A DNA stretch of 64,000 nucleotides from Cyanobacteria bacterium FACHB-63 (GTDB lineage Bacteria; Cyanobacteriota; Cyanobacteriia; Leptolyngbyales; Leptolyngbyaceae). Position numbers and translations under genes: made by a program. This document shows, one piece after another, positions 36,169 to 45,563 of the stretch. The notes under the pieces were generated by a model. The model searched no databases, was not told the origin of the DNA, and saw nothing but the letters and a program-made list of their open reading frames with translations. Position 1 is the first letter of the stretch. Each line of letters starts with the position of its first letter. Location of the stretch: contig JACJNX010000040.1 in the NCBI GenBank assembly GCA_014695255.1, forward strand, positions 62,001 to 126,000, written 5' to 3'.

Positions 36169-37227
36169 CTACACCAGTGCTGCTAACCGCTCAGACTCTG
36201 CAACAACCATCTCCTCGAAGATGCTCGGCAAGCTGCGCGTGACTGTCCAGTTGGGAAAATGCGACTTCATTTTCCGTAGGTCAGAGATGTAGCAGATGTG
36301 ATCACCAATACGGTTTTGATCTACATAGACCCAGTTCACTTTCCGACCGCTGATCGACTCTACCCAATCAAAGGCTTCGAGGATCGAAACGCTATTGTCA
36401 CGTCCGCCGCCCAAGTTATAAACTTCGCCCGGTTTCGGATCATTGCGAAAAGCTTCAAACGCTTGAATGACATCGTAGCTGTGAATATTGTCGCGGACTT
36501 GCTTACCTTTATAGCCAAAGACTTTGTAAGTGCCGCCCGTCAGTGCAACTTTCACCAAGTACGACAAAAATCCGTGCAGTTCGACTCCTGAGTGCGACGG
36601 ACCCGTTAAACAACCGCCCCGGAACACGCCAACCTTCATGCCAAAGTACTGTCCGTATTCCTGTGCGACCACATCGGCTGCCGTCTTCGATGCGCCAAAC
36701 AGAGAGTGCAAGGTACGATCGATGCGCCAGGTTTCAGCCACACCGTGATAATCCTCTGCGTTGGCGTAGTCGTACCGCTTGTCAAGCTCAACGCGGGGAA
36801 TCTCATTGGGCGAATCGCCGTACACCTTGTTGGTACTCATGTGAATGAATACCGCTTCTGGGGAGAACTGGCGAGTGGCTTCGAGCAGATTGATCGTTCC
36901 AAGCGCATTCACTTCAAAGTCCAAGAGGGGAATCTGGCAAGCTTTGTCATGTGAGGGCTGAGCCGCACAGTGAATAATCAAGTCGAATGTGTGTTCTTGG
37001 AACAACTCAAATAAGCGATCGCGATCGCGAATGTCGATGCTGTAATGTTGAAACTGAGCAGCATTGCCTTGCAGGCGCTTGAGGTTCCAGAGGGTGTCAC
37101 CCTGAGCGCCGAAGAACTTGGCTCTCATGTTGTTGTCTACGCCGATGACCTGATGACCAGCGCGATCGTAATATTCCACCGCTTCCGAACCAATCAAGCC
37201 ACTAGAGCCAGTAACCAGTACTTTCAT
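36169..37227 (-). CDS. NAD-dependent epimerase, CDP-tyvelose (paratose 2-) epimerase-like
   Basis: 352 residues, extended SDR. The NAD motif is [14 protein letters not shown] (near 7-20), followed by [25 protein letters not shown] and [24 protein letters not shown], typical of CDP-paratose 2-epimerase relatives. At the usual YxxxK position the sequence is FGASK, i.e. Phe replaces Tyr, which may be family-typical or may alter catalysis. It likely supplies an activated sugar for the polysaccharide made by this island. An 804-base gap separates its start from the divergent priming transferase. Confidence 0.85.
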   Translation of the reverse strand: MKVLVTGSSGLIGSEAVEYYDRAGHQVIGVDNNMRAKFFGAQGDTLWNLKRLQGNAAQFQHYSIDIRDRDRLFELFQEHTFDLIIHCAAQPSHDKACQIPLLDFEVNALGTINLLEATRQFSPEAVFIHMSTNKVYGDSPNEIPRVELDKRYDYANAEDYHGVAETWRIDRTLHSLFGASKTAADVVAQEYGQYFGMKVGVFRGGCLTGPSHSGVELHGFLSYLVKVALTGGTYKVFGYKGKQVRDNIHSYDVIQAFEAFRNDPKPGEVYNLGGGRDNSVSILEAFDWVESISGRKVNWVYVDQNRIGDHICYISDLRKMKSHFPNWTVTRSLPSIFEEMVVAESERLAALV

Positions 37228-38031
37228 GTAATCAATCTCGTTTTGCTGACGACGTTGCTAGATGGACTGCAATCTAGATGATTTTCTCAGCCTGAATCAA
37301 GCAAATGTCCGCAATTTCACCGTTTCTTTAAAGTTAGTAAAATAATGCAGTAGGTAGAAGCGTTGACTCAGAAGACATAGCGTTTCTTGCCGCTTGAAGT
37401 CGTAACACCGTGAATTCACGAGCGATCTACCTCTACCGTTTTGCTAATTTAAGCAATCAAAAAGCCGATAATTGCGCATCTGGAGCGGGTTTCAAGCGCT
37501 ATGACGCCCAGCACGCCAGGTCAGGTTAGCTCACCCTGCGCTAAAGCAGCAATACCCTACCTCCGTTTCTATTCAGGGGTTGCCGCCTTAAAAATAATTT
37601 ATACTCCGAACGGAATAATTTCGATCTCCGTAAATTTATCTAATCGTTCCCTTATATCACCAATCACTGCGTAAAGTTTAAGTGAAGTCACCCTAGCCTG
37701 CTGTTGGCTACTTTGTCCTCGCTGTACTAAGATGCAGTCCAAGCAACGAGAGGCAAAGCTGATACAAAGTCTTCAGCAATTATGCAGGCATCAACTCAGT
37801 GCTCAAGCACCTGCCTCCTAAACATTGTTACACAGGGATGTAGAGGTTTGAACAGACTGAATGCCTAGTTGATGTTTGATTCAGAAGACTGTCTGGATTT
37901 AGCTTGACTGAGCTGGCTGCTTCGGAGAAGGCTGTCAATCGTTGTTGAAGGGTTGTTTCGCTGCCTAGGCAGCACAGCCCCGGTACTATAACCACGTTCT
38001 TGCTCCTCATTCCTGCACGATTCAGACCCTT
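37228..38031. other. 0.8 kb divergent intergenic region
   Basis: Between the divergent epimerase and sugar transferase genes. No gene recognised; a 29-codon ORF at 37732-37821 lacks a ribosome site. The length suggests a regulated promoter region for the polysaccharide genes, but no specific operator or RNA was recognised. Confidence 0.5.
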
Positions 38032-39507
38032 ATGACCTCTCAAATTTCTCGTCCACCAGAGTCGCGCCTCCGCACTCTGCCCCCCCTACCTGATCAACGA
38101 GTCAGGGATTTGCGCTCTCCCGCTTCACTTCAGATTCATCAAAGAAGCGTAATCAATTGGCTTCGCTTCTCGGTCTTGATGGCACTTGACCTTGTGTTCT
38201 TGTATCTTGCTTGGCGAATCGCGCAAGTCAGCGGCACAGATCTGAGCGTCTCCTTGCGAGTCGAGGAGCGCATCATCTCGTTTACACCCACCGCTATCTT
38301 GACGGTCGGGGTGTTTGCCGTTGTGGGGCTTTATTGCAAAGGTAACGGCTGGCGGGACTTTGGCAAGTTAGGCAGAACGCTACTGCTGGTCGAAGGCGCG
38401 ATCGCAGTGACCACCCTATTTACCGATTCAGCAGATGCCCGTCCACTGATCCCCTTTGCTTGGTTTGCGCTTTTAGGCACAGTATTCCTGGTTTCAGGAC
38501 GATGCTTAACTAGCGTTTTAATCCAGTGGGTGCGCCAAGTGGGAGCGGCGCGGCACGGTGTGTTCATCTTTTGTCGTCCAGAGCAAGCAAAGCGAATTGT
38601 GCCGATTTTGGGTCAAAAATCCTACTACACGGTAGCAGGCTGGAATGATTTGCAGCAGCTCAGCGATGAGCGACGAGAGGCAACCATTCAAAGGCTGGCG
38701 CGGATGGGAGTATCTGAGGTCTATCTATGTTCGCAGTTGCCTGCGCGAGAACTGATGCTGCTCTACTGGGATCTGCGGAACGCGGGAATGACGCTCCATG
38801 TGTGTGTTCTTCTAGATCGGAATGAAAGCTCCTCTAATTCGCGGGTTTGGCAATTGCCAGAGTTTTATTGCTCGACGTTTGCGCCGCCTGCGATCGCTGG
38901 AGTTGAGTTTCAGGTGAAGCGCTGCTTTGATTTCCTTGCCTCTGTGGTGTTTCTCGCCCTGACTTTCCCCGTTTATCTGGTGATTGCACTGCTGATCAAG
39001 CTAGATTCTCCAGGTCCAATTTTCTTTCGTCAGACTCGTATCGGCTTGCGCAACCGTCCCTTCCGCGTCTGGAAGTTCCGCACAATGGTCGTGAATGCAC
39101 CTGAGCTACAGAAGCAGCTAGAAAGCCAGAACGAAACCCGCGATGGCGTTCTCTTTAAAATCAAAGATGATCCGCGTGTCACCCGCGTTGGTAAGTTTTT
39201 GCGCCGCTATAGCCTAGACGAACTCCCGCAGATCTTTAATGTGTTGGTTGGCGAAATGAGCTTTGTGGGACCGCGACCGCTGCCGGTGCGGGATGTAGAA
39301 AAATTTTCAGAACACTGCTTTATTCGCCATGCGGTTCTACCTGGAATTACTGGCATGTGGCAGGTTTCAGGGCGATCGAATGTCGATAATTTTGACGATG
39401 TGCTGCAACTAGACATGGTTTACATCAAAGATTGGTCGCTTTGGCTGGATTTAAGAATTATCTTACAAACTATTGGTGTTGTCCTGCGGAAGACAGGTGC
39501 TTACTAG
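38032..39507 (+). CDS. Polyprenyl-phosphate glycosylphosphotransferase (priming sugar transferase)
   Basis: 491 residues. The N-terminal half has four to five membrane helices (about 40-170) and a Rossmann-like middle. The C-terminal bacterial sugar transferase domain (about 300-490) has a membrane hairpin FLASVVFLALTFPVYLVIALLIKLDSPGP, FFRQTRIGLRNRPF, KFRTM, DDPRVTRVGKFLRRYSLDELPQIFNVL, MSFVGPRP and PGITGMWQVSGRS. It transfers a sugar-1-phosphate from a UDP-sugar to undecaprenyl phosphate, the first step of polysaccharide repeat-unit synthesis. First gene of the plus-strand run that ends at wecG. Confidence 0.95.
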   Translation: MTSQISRPPESRLRTLPPLPDQRVRDLRSPASLQIHQRSVINWLRFSVLMALDLVFLYLAWRIAQVSGTDLSVSLRVEERIISFTPTAILTVGVFAVVGLYCKGNGWRDFGKLGRTLLLVEGAIAVTTLFTDSADARPLIPFAWFALLGTVFLVSGRCLTSVLIQWVRQVGAARHGVFIFCRPEQAKRIVPILGQKSYYTVAGWNDLQQLSDERREATIQRLARMGVSEVYLCSQLPARELMLLYWDLRNAGMTLHVCVLLDRNESSSNSRVWQLPEFYCSTFAPPAIAGVEFQVKRCFDFLASVVFLALTFPVYLVIALLIKLDSPGPIFFRQTRIGLRNRPFRVWKFRTMVVNAPELQKQLESQNETRDGVLFKIKDDPRVTRVGKFLRRYSLDELPQIFNVLVGEMSFVGPRPLPVRDVEKFSEHCFIRHAVLPGITGMWQVSGRSNVDNFDDVLQLDMVYIKDWSLWLDLRIILQTIGVVLRKTGAY

Positions 39508-39583
39508 CTGAGCGTGAGCAGTCACCAATGGCTGTAGGCAAACCTAGGAATGCTGTTAACTTTAAAACATTAGGGTAAATACA

Positions 39584-40783
39584 ATGAACTTTGTTGTAGA
39601 AAGCAAGCTGTCCCACCCCCCCTCTGAACAGCAGTCTCGCGTCTGTTTGCTGTCCGCACGAAATGTGCGTAATCGCGTCACCGATGCGGTGATTTATGAG
39701 ATTGAAGATCTCATTGGCGACTTTGATCAAGCAGACTTGCTCACTTATGAGCGTGCTCCGGATCTCTCCCGCCGGATGTACACGGCAGCCTACAAAATTA
39801 TGCGATCGCGGCGGTTATCGCAGTGGATCACGCCTGCATTCAACACGGTTCAGAGCCTTGAGCAAGATTACGACCTCTTCTTTGTTGTATTTAGAAATAT
39901 CTTTGAACTGCAAGCACTAAAATCACTAAAAAACTGGCGCAGCAGATGTAAGACTGCGATCTGCTACATCACGGAATCTTGGGATAACGATGAGTGGCTG
40001 CACAGTCGCCGCTTTCTGCTAGACCCGCTAAAGGAATTCGATGCGGTCTTCATGGGAACAACGAACAGCATTGATGCGGTTGCTGACTACACTCGCCGAC
40101 CTTGCACCTGGCTACCCTCTGGAGTGGATACTCTGAGATTCTGCCCCTTCCCCAGCTTGCCAAAGCGCAGTATTGATCTCGCATCATTGGGACGGCGATC
40201 AGACATTACCCATGCAGCAATGCTGAAGTTGAGCCAAAGTACAGATTTCTTTTACTACTACGACACTGGTGCGAATCTGAGAACGATGGTGCCGCAGGAG
40301 CATCGCATCATGTATGCTGACTTACTCAAGCGAAGCCGCTACTTTATTACGAACTATGCCTGCGCCGATGAGCCAGGTAAATCAGGACAGTCTCAAGAAA
40401 TTGGCTACCGCTTCTTTGAAGGCGCGGCGGCTGGAACAATTATGATCGGTTGCGCGCCCCAAACCCAGCAATTCCGGCAGCTTTTTGATTGGGCGGATGC
40501 CGTGATCCCGATGCCGTTTGATGCCCCAGAAGTCGGACAGTTGCTAAGGGAGCTTGAAACTCAGCCCGATCGCCTCAATCAAATTCACGTTAACAATGCA
40601 GCTCACGCTTTGCAGAAACACGATTGGGTTTACCGCTGGGAGAAGATCCTCGCAACGGTTGGTTTACCACCAACACCGCAGATGCAGCATCGGAAAGACC
40701 ATCTGCACCAACTCAGTCAGGCAATGCTTGAACAAACCAGTCGGGCAAGCCAACCCATGACCCAGGTAAGCGCCGGACTTTGA
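39584..40783 (+). CDS. CgeB/GT1-like glycosyltransferase
   Basis: 399 residues. The N-terminal half is poorly conserved. The middle carries AVFMGTTNSIDAVADY and TWLPSGVDTLRFCPF, followed by IDLASLGRRSDITHAAML, as in CgeB-like Glyco_trans_1_2 proteins. The C-terminal donor site has ANDEPGKSGQ-like YACADEPGKSGQSQEIGYRFFEGAAAG-type sequence, where the glutamates of the E-x7-E region lie. Cytoplasmic, no membrane helices. Position after the priming transferase suggests it adds an early sugar. Confidence 0.75.
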   Translation: MNFVVESKLSHPPSEQQSRVCLLSARNVRNRVTDAVIYEIEDLIGDFDQADLLTYERAPDLSRRMYTAAYKIMRSRRLSQWITPAFNTVQSLEQDYDLFFVVFRNIFELQALKSLKNWRSRCKTAICYITESWDNDEWLHSRRFLLDPLKEFDAVFMGTTNSIDAVADYTRRPCTWLPSGVDTLRFCPFPSLPKRSIDLASLGRRSDITHAAMLKLSQSTDFFYYYDTGANLRTMVPQEHRIMYADLLKRSRYFITNYACADEPGKSGQSQEIGYRFFEGAAAGTIMIGCAPQTQQFRQLFDWADAVIPMPFDAPEVGQLLRELETQPDRLNQIHVNNAAHALQKHDWVYRWEKILATVGLPPTPQMQHRKDHLHQLSQAMLEQTSRASQPMTQVSAGL

Positions 40784-40872
40784 TTGAAAAAATGTTCTAA
40801 AGCAGCTTGGATTGAGCATCTAGGCTGAACACATCACAGATTGACTGACGACACTGATATGGAGATGCACGA

Positions 40873-41490
40873 GTGCTGAATCAAAGCTCGCTGATCAAAG
40901 GCTTGAGAAAAGTCAAGACGATCGCGCTTCGTAATTCAATGGCAAAACGAGCCGCTGGATCGTTCGTTGTCAAAGTCATATTGCTCGGCATCGCCTTCAT
41001 CACGAATGTCTGTTTAGCGAGAGTTTTGGGGGCTTCTGGCTACGGCGACTATATTTATGCAATTACCTGGGTCGGCTTTCTCGGAGTGCTTGCCTGTTTA
41101 GGCTTACCCGAATATCTTGTGCGTGAGGTTGCGGTTTATCAGGCGAAATCAGACTGGGGAGCACTCAAGCGATCACTGCGGCGATCGGATGAGATGGTAC
41201 TGCTGTGGATTGCAATTGGCGCGATCGCGGCAGTCACTGCTTGGTGGGTCAATCGCGCCGATTTTGAGCGACTAGTCGTGTTCTGGCTTTGTCTCTTCTC
41301 TCTACCCTTTGGAACCTTAACGGCACTCCGACAAGGCAGGCTGAACGCGCTGTTGATTCCAAACCTTGGGCTAGAGGGAGCCGCGATCGCGACTGCGACT
41401 AGCATCATGCGGGAAACCATTTTCAGCGTTCGCACGTATCAAACGCTGAAAATTATTCCGAATCCGTTCAGATCTTCGTTACAGCAGTAA
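40873..41490 (+). pseudogene. Wzx-type oligosaccharide flippase, internally deleted
   Basis: 205 codons (GTG 40873; ATG 40939 is an alternative) against roughly 420-480 in the family. Residues 20-155 are the normal N-terminal part (AKRAAGSFVVKVILLG, LARVLGASGYGDYIYAITWV, LGLPEYLVREVAVY). At about residue 156 it jumps to the normal C-terminal part (NALLIPNLGLEGAAIATATS, VRTYQTLKI). More than half the helices are missing while the frame stays open, so an in-frame internal deletion near base 41340 is the simplest reading. It should not transport. It is the only Wzx-type gene in the window. Confidence 0.8.
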
Positions 41491-41546
41491 CCGGGATCAG
41501 CAGCAGCACGAGTGATTAAGGAAGTCGCCACAATCATGGAGGGAGC

Positions 41547-42833
41547 GTGAAGATTTTACTGGCAAGTAGTTATGATGTCGAAGGCGGCGCGGCAAGAGCG
41601 GCGCATCGACTGCATCAGGGACTGCACCAGATTGGGGTAGCGTCTCAGATGCTTGTGCAGGCAAAGGCGAGCGGGGATCAGTCGATCGTTGCTCCCCGAA
41701 CGCAGCTAGAACAAGGCATTGCGAGAGCGAGATTGACCTTTGATGCACTGCCCCTAAAACGCTATCGCCACCGCCAGCCCACGACTTTTTCAGTGCAGTG
41801 GCTACCAGAAACCGTCGCTGCTCGTGTGAATCAGATCAATCCGGATTTAGTGAATTTGCACTGGATTAACGATGCGTTTATTCAGATTGAGTCGATCGCC
41901 AAATTTAAGCGTCCGATCGTCTGGTCGTTGCACGATATGTGGGCATTCACCGGGGGCTGTCACTATACCGGAGTGAGCGATTCAACCAGCGGCTTATCGT
42001 GCGATCGCTACACCCAATCGTGCGGCAGTTGCCCACAGTTGCAGAGTTCTAAAGCGCGGGACTTATCGCGTTCAGTCTGGCAGCGTAAAGCCCGCAGTTG
42101 GCAAACGACTGATTTGACGATCGTAGCGCTGAGCCAATGGCTGGCAGACTGTGCGCGATCGAGTTCGTTGTTTCGCAACTCGCGGATTGAAGTGATTCCC
42201 AATGGTCTAGACATCACACAGTACCGACCGATCGATCGAACCTTTGCCCGTCAAGTTTTGGGACTGCCACAAGACAAGCGCTTGGCGCTGTTTGGAGCAA
42301 TGGCAGCGACGAGCGATCGACGTAAAGGCTTTCACCTGTTGCAGCCTGCTCTCCAGAGTTTGGCACAGGCAGGATGGAGTGACTCGCTGGAATTAGTGGT
42401 GTTCGGTGCCAATCGACCGCAGCACCCGCCCGAATTCGGAATGAAAACCCATTACCTCGGTTCCTTCCGGGATGACTTATCGCTGTCCCTGATCTACTCC
42501 GCCGCAGATGTGTTTATTCTGCCATCGACGCAGGAGAATCTTGCCAATACGATCATGGAAGCGATGGCTTGTGGAACGCCTTGTGTTGCGTTTGAAATTG
42601 GCGGAATGCCCGACTTGATTGAGCATCAGAAAACGGGTTATCTGGCGCAGCCTTATTGGATCGACGATTTAGCGCTGGGGATTGCTTGGACCATTGAAAA
42701 CCGCGATCGTCATCGTCGATTAAGCAATCGTGCTCGCGAAAAAGTCGAGCAAGAATTTACCCAAGCGCAACAAGCCTATCGTTATCAGTCTCTGTTTGAA
42801 GATATCCTACAGAACAACGATCGCAAGCGATAA
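41547..42833 (+). CDS. GT4 family glycosyltransferase (WcaC-like)
   Basis: 428 residues from GTG 41547 (GGAGGG upstream). GT-B fold: N-terminal LLASSYDVEGGAARAAHRLHQGL, VNLHWINDAF, WSLHDMWAFTGGCHYT and a cysteine cluster typical of this subgroup. The donor half has VIPNGLDITQYRPID, LFGAMAATSDRRKGFHLL and the E-x7-E site ENLANTIMEAMACGTPCVAFEIGGMPDLI. It adds a hexose during repeat-unit assembly. It sits between the broken flippase and the polymerase. Confidence 0.9.
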   Translation: MKILLASSYDVEGGAARAAHRLHQGLHQIGVASQMLVQAKASGDQSIVAPRTQLEQGIARARLTFDALPLKRYRHRQPTTFSVQWLPETVAARVNQINPDLVNLHWINDAFIQIESIAKFKRPIVWSLHDMWAFTGGCHYTGVSDSTSGLSCDRYTQSCGSCPQLQSSKARDLSRSVWQRKARSWQTTDLTIVALSQWLADCARSSSLFRNSRIEVIPNGLDITQYRPIDRTFARQVLGLPQDKRLALFGAMAATSDRRKGFHLLQPALQSLAQAGWSDSLELVVFGANRPQHPPEFGMKTHYLGSFRDDLSLSLIYSAADVFILPSTQENLANTIMEAMACGTPCVAFEIGGMPDLIEHQKTGYLAQPYWIDDLALGIAWTIENRDRHRRLSNRAREKVEQEFTQAQQAYRYQSLFEDILQNNDRKR

Positions 42834-42868
42834 AACCCGTTACTCAGATTAGAACCGGAGGCAGACCC

Positions 42869-44176
42869 TTGAAACTCAAAGATCTACTACTGCTCGCCCA
42901 GAAATTAGAACCCTGGCTCGCTGGACTCTTCTTTGCGTACTTTTTAGGCATCTCGCTTCCGCCGCAAGCGGTGAGCATCGCCAACCTAATCAGCTATCCA
43001 ATCCTGGCATTTCTGATTCTAGTCTCAGGCTGCTGGAAGAAAATCTTGTTCGCGATCACCAGAGACATTCCTCTGTTGCTGCTGCACGTCATGGCAGTTG
43101 TCTCCGTTTTTTGGTCGATGGCTCCGGAGGTCACGGGCGACGAAACCAAAGCATTCATAAGAGCTGGAATTTTCGGCGTTTACATTGCGGTGCGCTTTGG
43201 CTTGGGCGGTGAAATGCGATTACTCGCTAAAGTTCTTGGTACCGCTGTCATCTTGAGCTTGATCGCAGGGTTTGTCTTTCCCGTATATGGCACCCAAACA
43301 GAGGGTGAATTTATCGGAGCCTGGAAGGGTATTTTTGGGTTCAAGAACTTGTTTGCGGCTCAGATGACATCTGCCATTTTGTTGCTGACGCTGCTAGGGT
43401 TGCAGCGCTCTAGATGGCGCTGGCTGATTTGGAGCGTATGTGCAATTGCAGTGACGCTATTGTTGCTAAGTCGAGGCAGAACTGCCTTGGCAGCGCTCTT
43501 GATCACGATGTATCTCTTTCCGCTTTACGGCATTCTCAAGCAGAATTACAGGCTGCGCGTGGCTTCAACGGCGATCGTTCTCGCCGTAAGTCTGGCTGTC
43601 GCCCTATCGATCTTCTTGAATTTGCAGTTCATTGTGGTCGATGTGTTGGGTAAGAACCTTGAATTTAACGGGCGGCTCCCCATCTGGAATATGGTGCTAG
43701 ACAAGGGATTAGAGAATTTTTGGCTAGGGCATGGCTACTCAGGATTTTGGACTTCTGGTGCAGCCTATCCGATCCTAACGCAGACCTGGGCAGCGAGTGC
43801 TTCTCGGGCTGGCGTTCGCTTTAATGCTCACAATGGTTTTCTTGACCTATTCCTACAGTTAGGCATTGTGGGACTTACGCTTTATCTCATTAGCTTGTTT
43901 ACCCTGCTTTTCAGAACGCTTTACTTGCTGTTGCGGCTCAAAACCGTAGAACTGTTTTGGGTGTTTCAATCGCTCATCCTCGCAGCTTGCATTAATTCTG
44001 CGGATAGCTTCAGTGTGGCAAGTGCTGGGGGAGAGTGGAGTATTTTTGTCTCTTTTGTCAGCGCGATCGCACTTCAATATCGCCGACTCAAGATCGACGA
44101 TCGTTTAGGCACTCCTTCCTCGGATTTTGACCAGAATCCTGCATTGTCTCCGAACCCTTATCCTCAGCGATCGTAG
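42869..44176 (+). CDS. O-antigen ligase/Wzy-like polymerase
   Basis: 435 residues from TTG 42869, with GGAGG eight bases before. About eleven membrane helices and the large periplasmic loop of the Wzy_C family: MAPEVTGDETKAF early, IFGFKNLFAAQ, LLSRGRTALAALL, then the loop with NGRLPIWNMVLDK, WLGHGYSGFW and FNAHNGFLDLFLQLGIVG. The conserved RG and HN residues match the O-antigen ligase superfamily. It polymerises or transfers lipid-linked repeat units at the outer face of the inner membrane. Confidence 0.9.
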   Translation: MKLKDLLLLAQKLEPWLAGLFFAYFLGISLPPQAVSIANLISYPILAFLILVSGCWKKILFAITRDIPLLLLHVMAVVSVFWSMAPEVTGDETKAFIRAGIFGVYIAVRFGLGGEMRLLAKVLGTAVILSLIAGFVFPVYGTQTEGEFIGAWKGIFGFKNLFAAQMTSAILLLTLLGLQRSRWRWLIWSVCAIAVTLLLLSRGRTALAALLITMYLFPLYGILKQNYRLRVASTAIVLAVSLAVALSIFLNLQFIVVDVLGKNLEFNGRLPIWNMVLDKGLENFWLGHGYSGFWTSGAAYPILTQTWAASASRAGVRFNAHNGFLDLFLQLGIVGLTLYLISLFTLLFRTLYLLLRLKTVELFWVFQSLILAACINSADSFSVASAGGEWSIFVSFVSAIALQYRRLKIDDRLGTPSSDFDQNPALSPNPYPQRS

Positions 44177-44229
44177 TTAAACTGCCTGTTTTTTGCTGTC
44201 CCTTATCGATTCACCAAGCTCAAACAACC

Positions 44230-45417
44230 ATGAAAGTTCTGTTTCTTACCACTCTGCTACCCTCTCACAAGCTACATGGCAGTGAAGTTGCCTCTCAAAA
44301 TATCGTCGAGGCGCTCCAGCAAGCAGGCTGCATGGTCACTGTGGTCGGCTATGGTCGAAAAGAAGATGGCGCTCTCAATCGAGCCGCGCATGAAGTGTTG
44401 GTTGCCGATCGTGCCGTTGAGACGAAAAAAGCAAAGCTGCAAGCAATGCGCTGGTTTGTTCTAAGTCTAATCAAACGGCTCCCTTACTCTGGTGCAAAAT
44501 ATCTATCAAGCCGCTACCTCAAGCAAGTTCGCTCTCTACTATCGGCGCAATCTTACGATGTGATTGTGATTGATCACGCTCAACTTGGCTGGCTGCGTGA
44601 TGTGGTTGATCATCCAAGAATGATTCTGATTGCTCACAATCTAGAGCACGAGCTTTACCGCCAACACTTCGAGCGATCGCGTAATCCAATTGCGAAATGG
44701 GTATATCACCGTGAAGCCACAACCGTTAAAGCATTAGAAGCGAAAACAGCAGCATCAGTTGCAGAAGTATGGGCTTTAACGCAGCACGACGCGAACTATT
44801 TCGCTCAATTTACGAAAGCGAGAGCATTAAGCTTACCGTCCGGCTTTATATGCAGGCAAACTGAATCCACTGAGAAGAGGTTTGATGTCGGCATTATAGG
44901 AAGCTGGGCATGGAAACCAAACGTAGAAGGACTGCAATGGTTTCTAGACAAGGTATATCCGCATCTGCCGCAGTCGATCACCATTCATGTTGCAGGTCGA
45001 GGAGCCGACTGGTTAACAGGTCGCTACCCGAATCTGGTTTATCAAGGGTTTGTTGATGATCCGCAAGTGTTTATGAGGCAAGCGCGAGTGATGGCGATTC
45101 CGACTTTGAGCGGTGGCGGGATTCAAATTAAAACCTTGGACTCGATCGCCTCTGGCTCTCGAATCGTAGCAACCGCGATCGCGCTGCGAGGCATTGCAAC
45201 TCCGCCACGCACCGTATCGATCGCCGATCAGCCCGAACACTTTGCCCAGCAATTGATCGCAGCGACTACGACTGAGCCATCACCAGAAGCTGCTCAGGAT
45301 GCTCAGCAGTGGTACTACAACCGACAAGCATTGTTCCTAAATGAAGTGAAGCAAGCAATTAGCGAACTGACCTCATCGGTTGGCGCTGGCTGGATTAGAC
45401 ACGCCGATCGTCGATAG
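44230..45417 (+). CDS. GT4/GT1-like glycosyltransferase
   Basis: 395 residues, GT-B fold. The N-terminal half has LTTLLPSHKLHGSEVASQNIV, VIDHAQLGWL and LIAHNLEHELYRQHF. The donor half has FDVGIIGSWAWKPNVEGLQWFLDKV, VAGRGADWL, VYQGFVDDP and the nucleotide-sugar region IPTLSGGGIQIKTLDSIASGSRIVAT. Cytoplasmic. It is part of the plus-strand polysaccharide run downstream of the polymerase gene. Confidence 0.87.
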   Translation: MKVLFLTTLLPSHKLHGSEVASQNIVEALQQAGCMVTVVGYGRKEDGALNRAAHEVLVADRAVETKKAKLQAMRWFVLSLIKRLPYSGAKYLSSRYLKQVRSLLSAQSYDVIVIDHAQLGWLRDVVDHPRMILIAHNLEHELYRQHFERSRNPIAKWVYHREATTVKALEAKTAASVAEVWALTQHDANYFAQFTKARALSLPSGFICRQTESTEKRFDVGIIGSWAWKPNVEGLQWFLDKVYPHLPQSITIHVAGRGADWLTGRYPNLVYQGFVDDPQVFMRQARVMAIPTLSGGGIQIKTLDSIASGSRIVATAIALRGIATPPRTVSIADQPEHFAQQLIAATTTEPSPEAAQDAQQWYYNRQALFLNEVKQAISELTSSVGAGWIRHADRR

Positions 45418-45452
45418 TACTTACCCAATTCTGGTGTTATTCTATACCTGTA

Positions 45453-45563
45453 ATGAAGTTTGATCACAATCTCGATCGTGCGTTGTTCCCCCCCTACATC
45501 CACAGTCCTAGCCTACTAGCGCCAGAAATTGAAGAAATTTTAGAGGAGTTTAGAATTGCATGA
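45453..45563 (+). CDS. 36-residue ORF coupled to wecG
   Basis: ATG 45453 to TGA 45563, overlapping the start of the WecG-type gene as ATGA. The predicted peptide begins MKFDHNLDRALFPPYIH and ends in an acidic helix (APEIEEILEEFRIA). A purine-rich AGAGGAG inside its end could serve as the ribosome site of the next gene. Unknown function; it might be a regulatory leader or a small partner protein. Confidence 0.4.
   Translation: MKFDHNLDRALFPPYIHSPSLLAPEIEEILEEFRIA

Noticed and set aside
37732-37821. 29-codon ORF in the epimerase-sugar transferase gap
   Set aside because: No ribosome site and no recognisable features.
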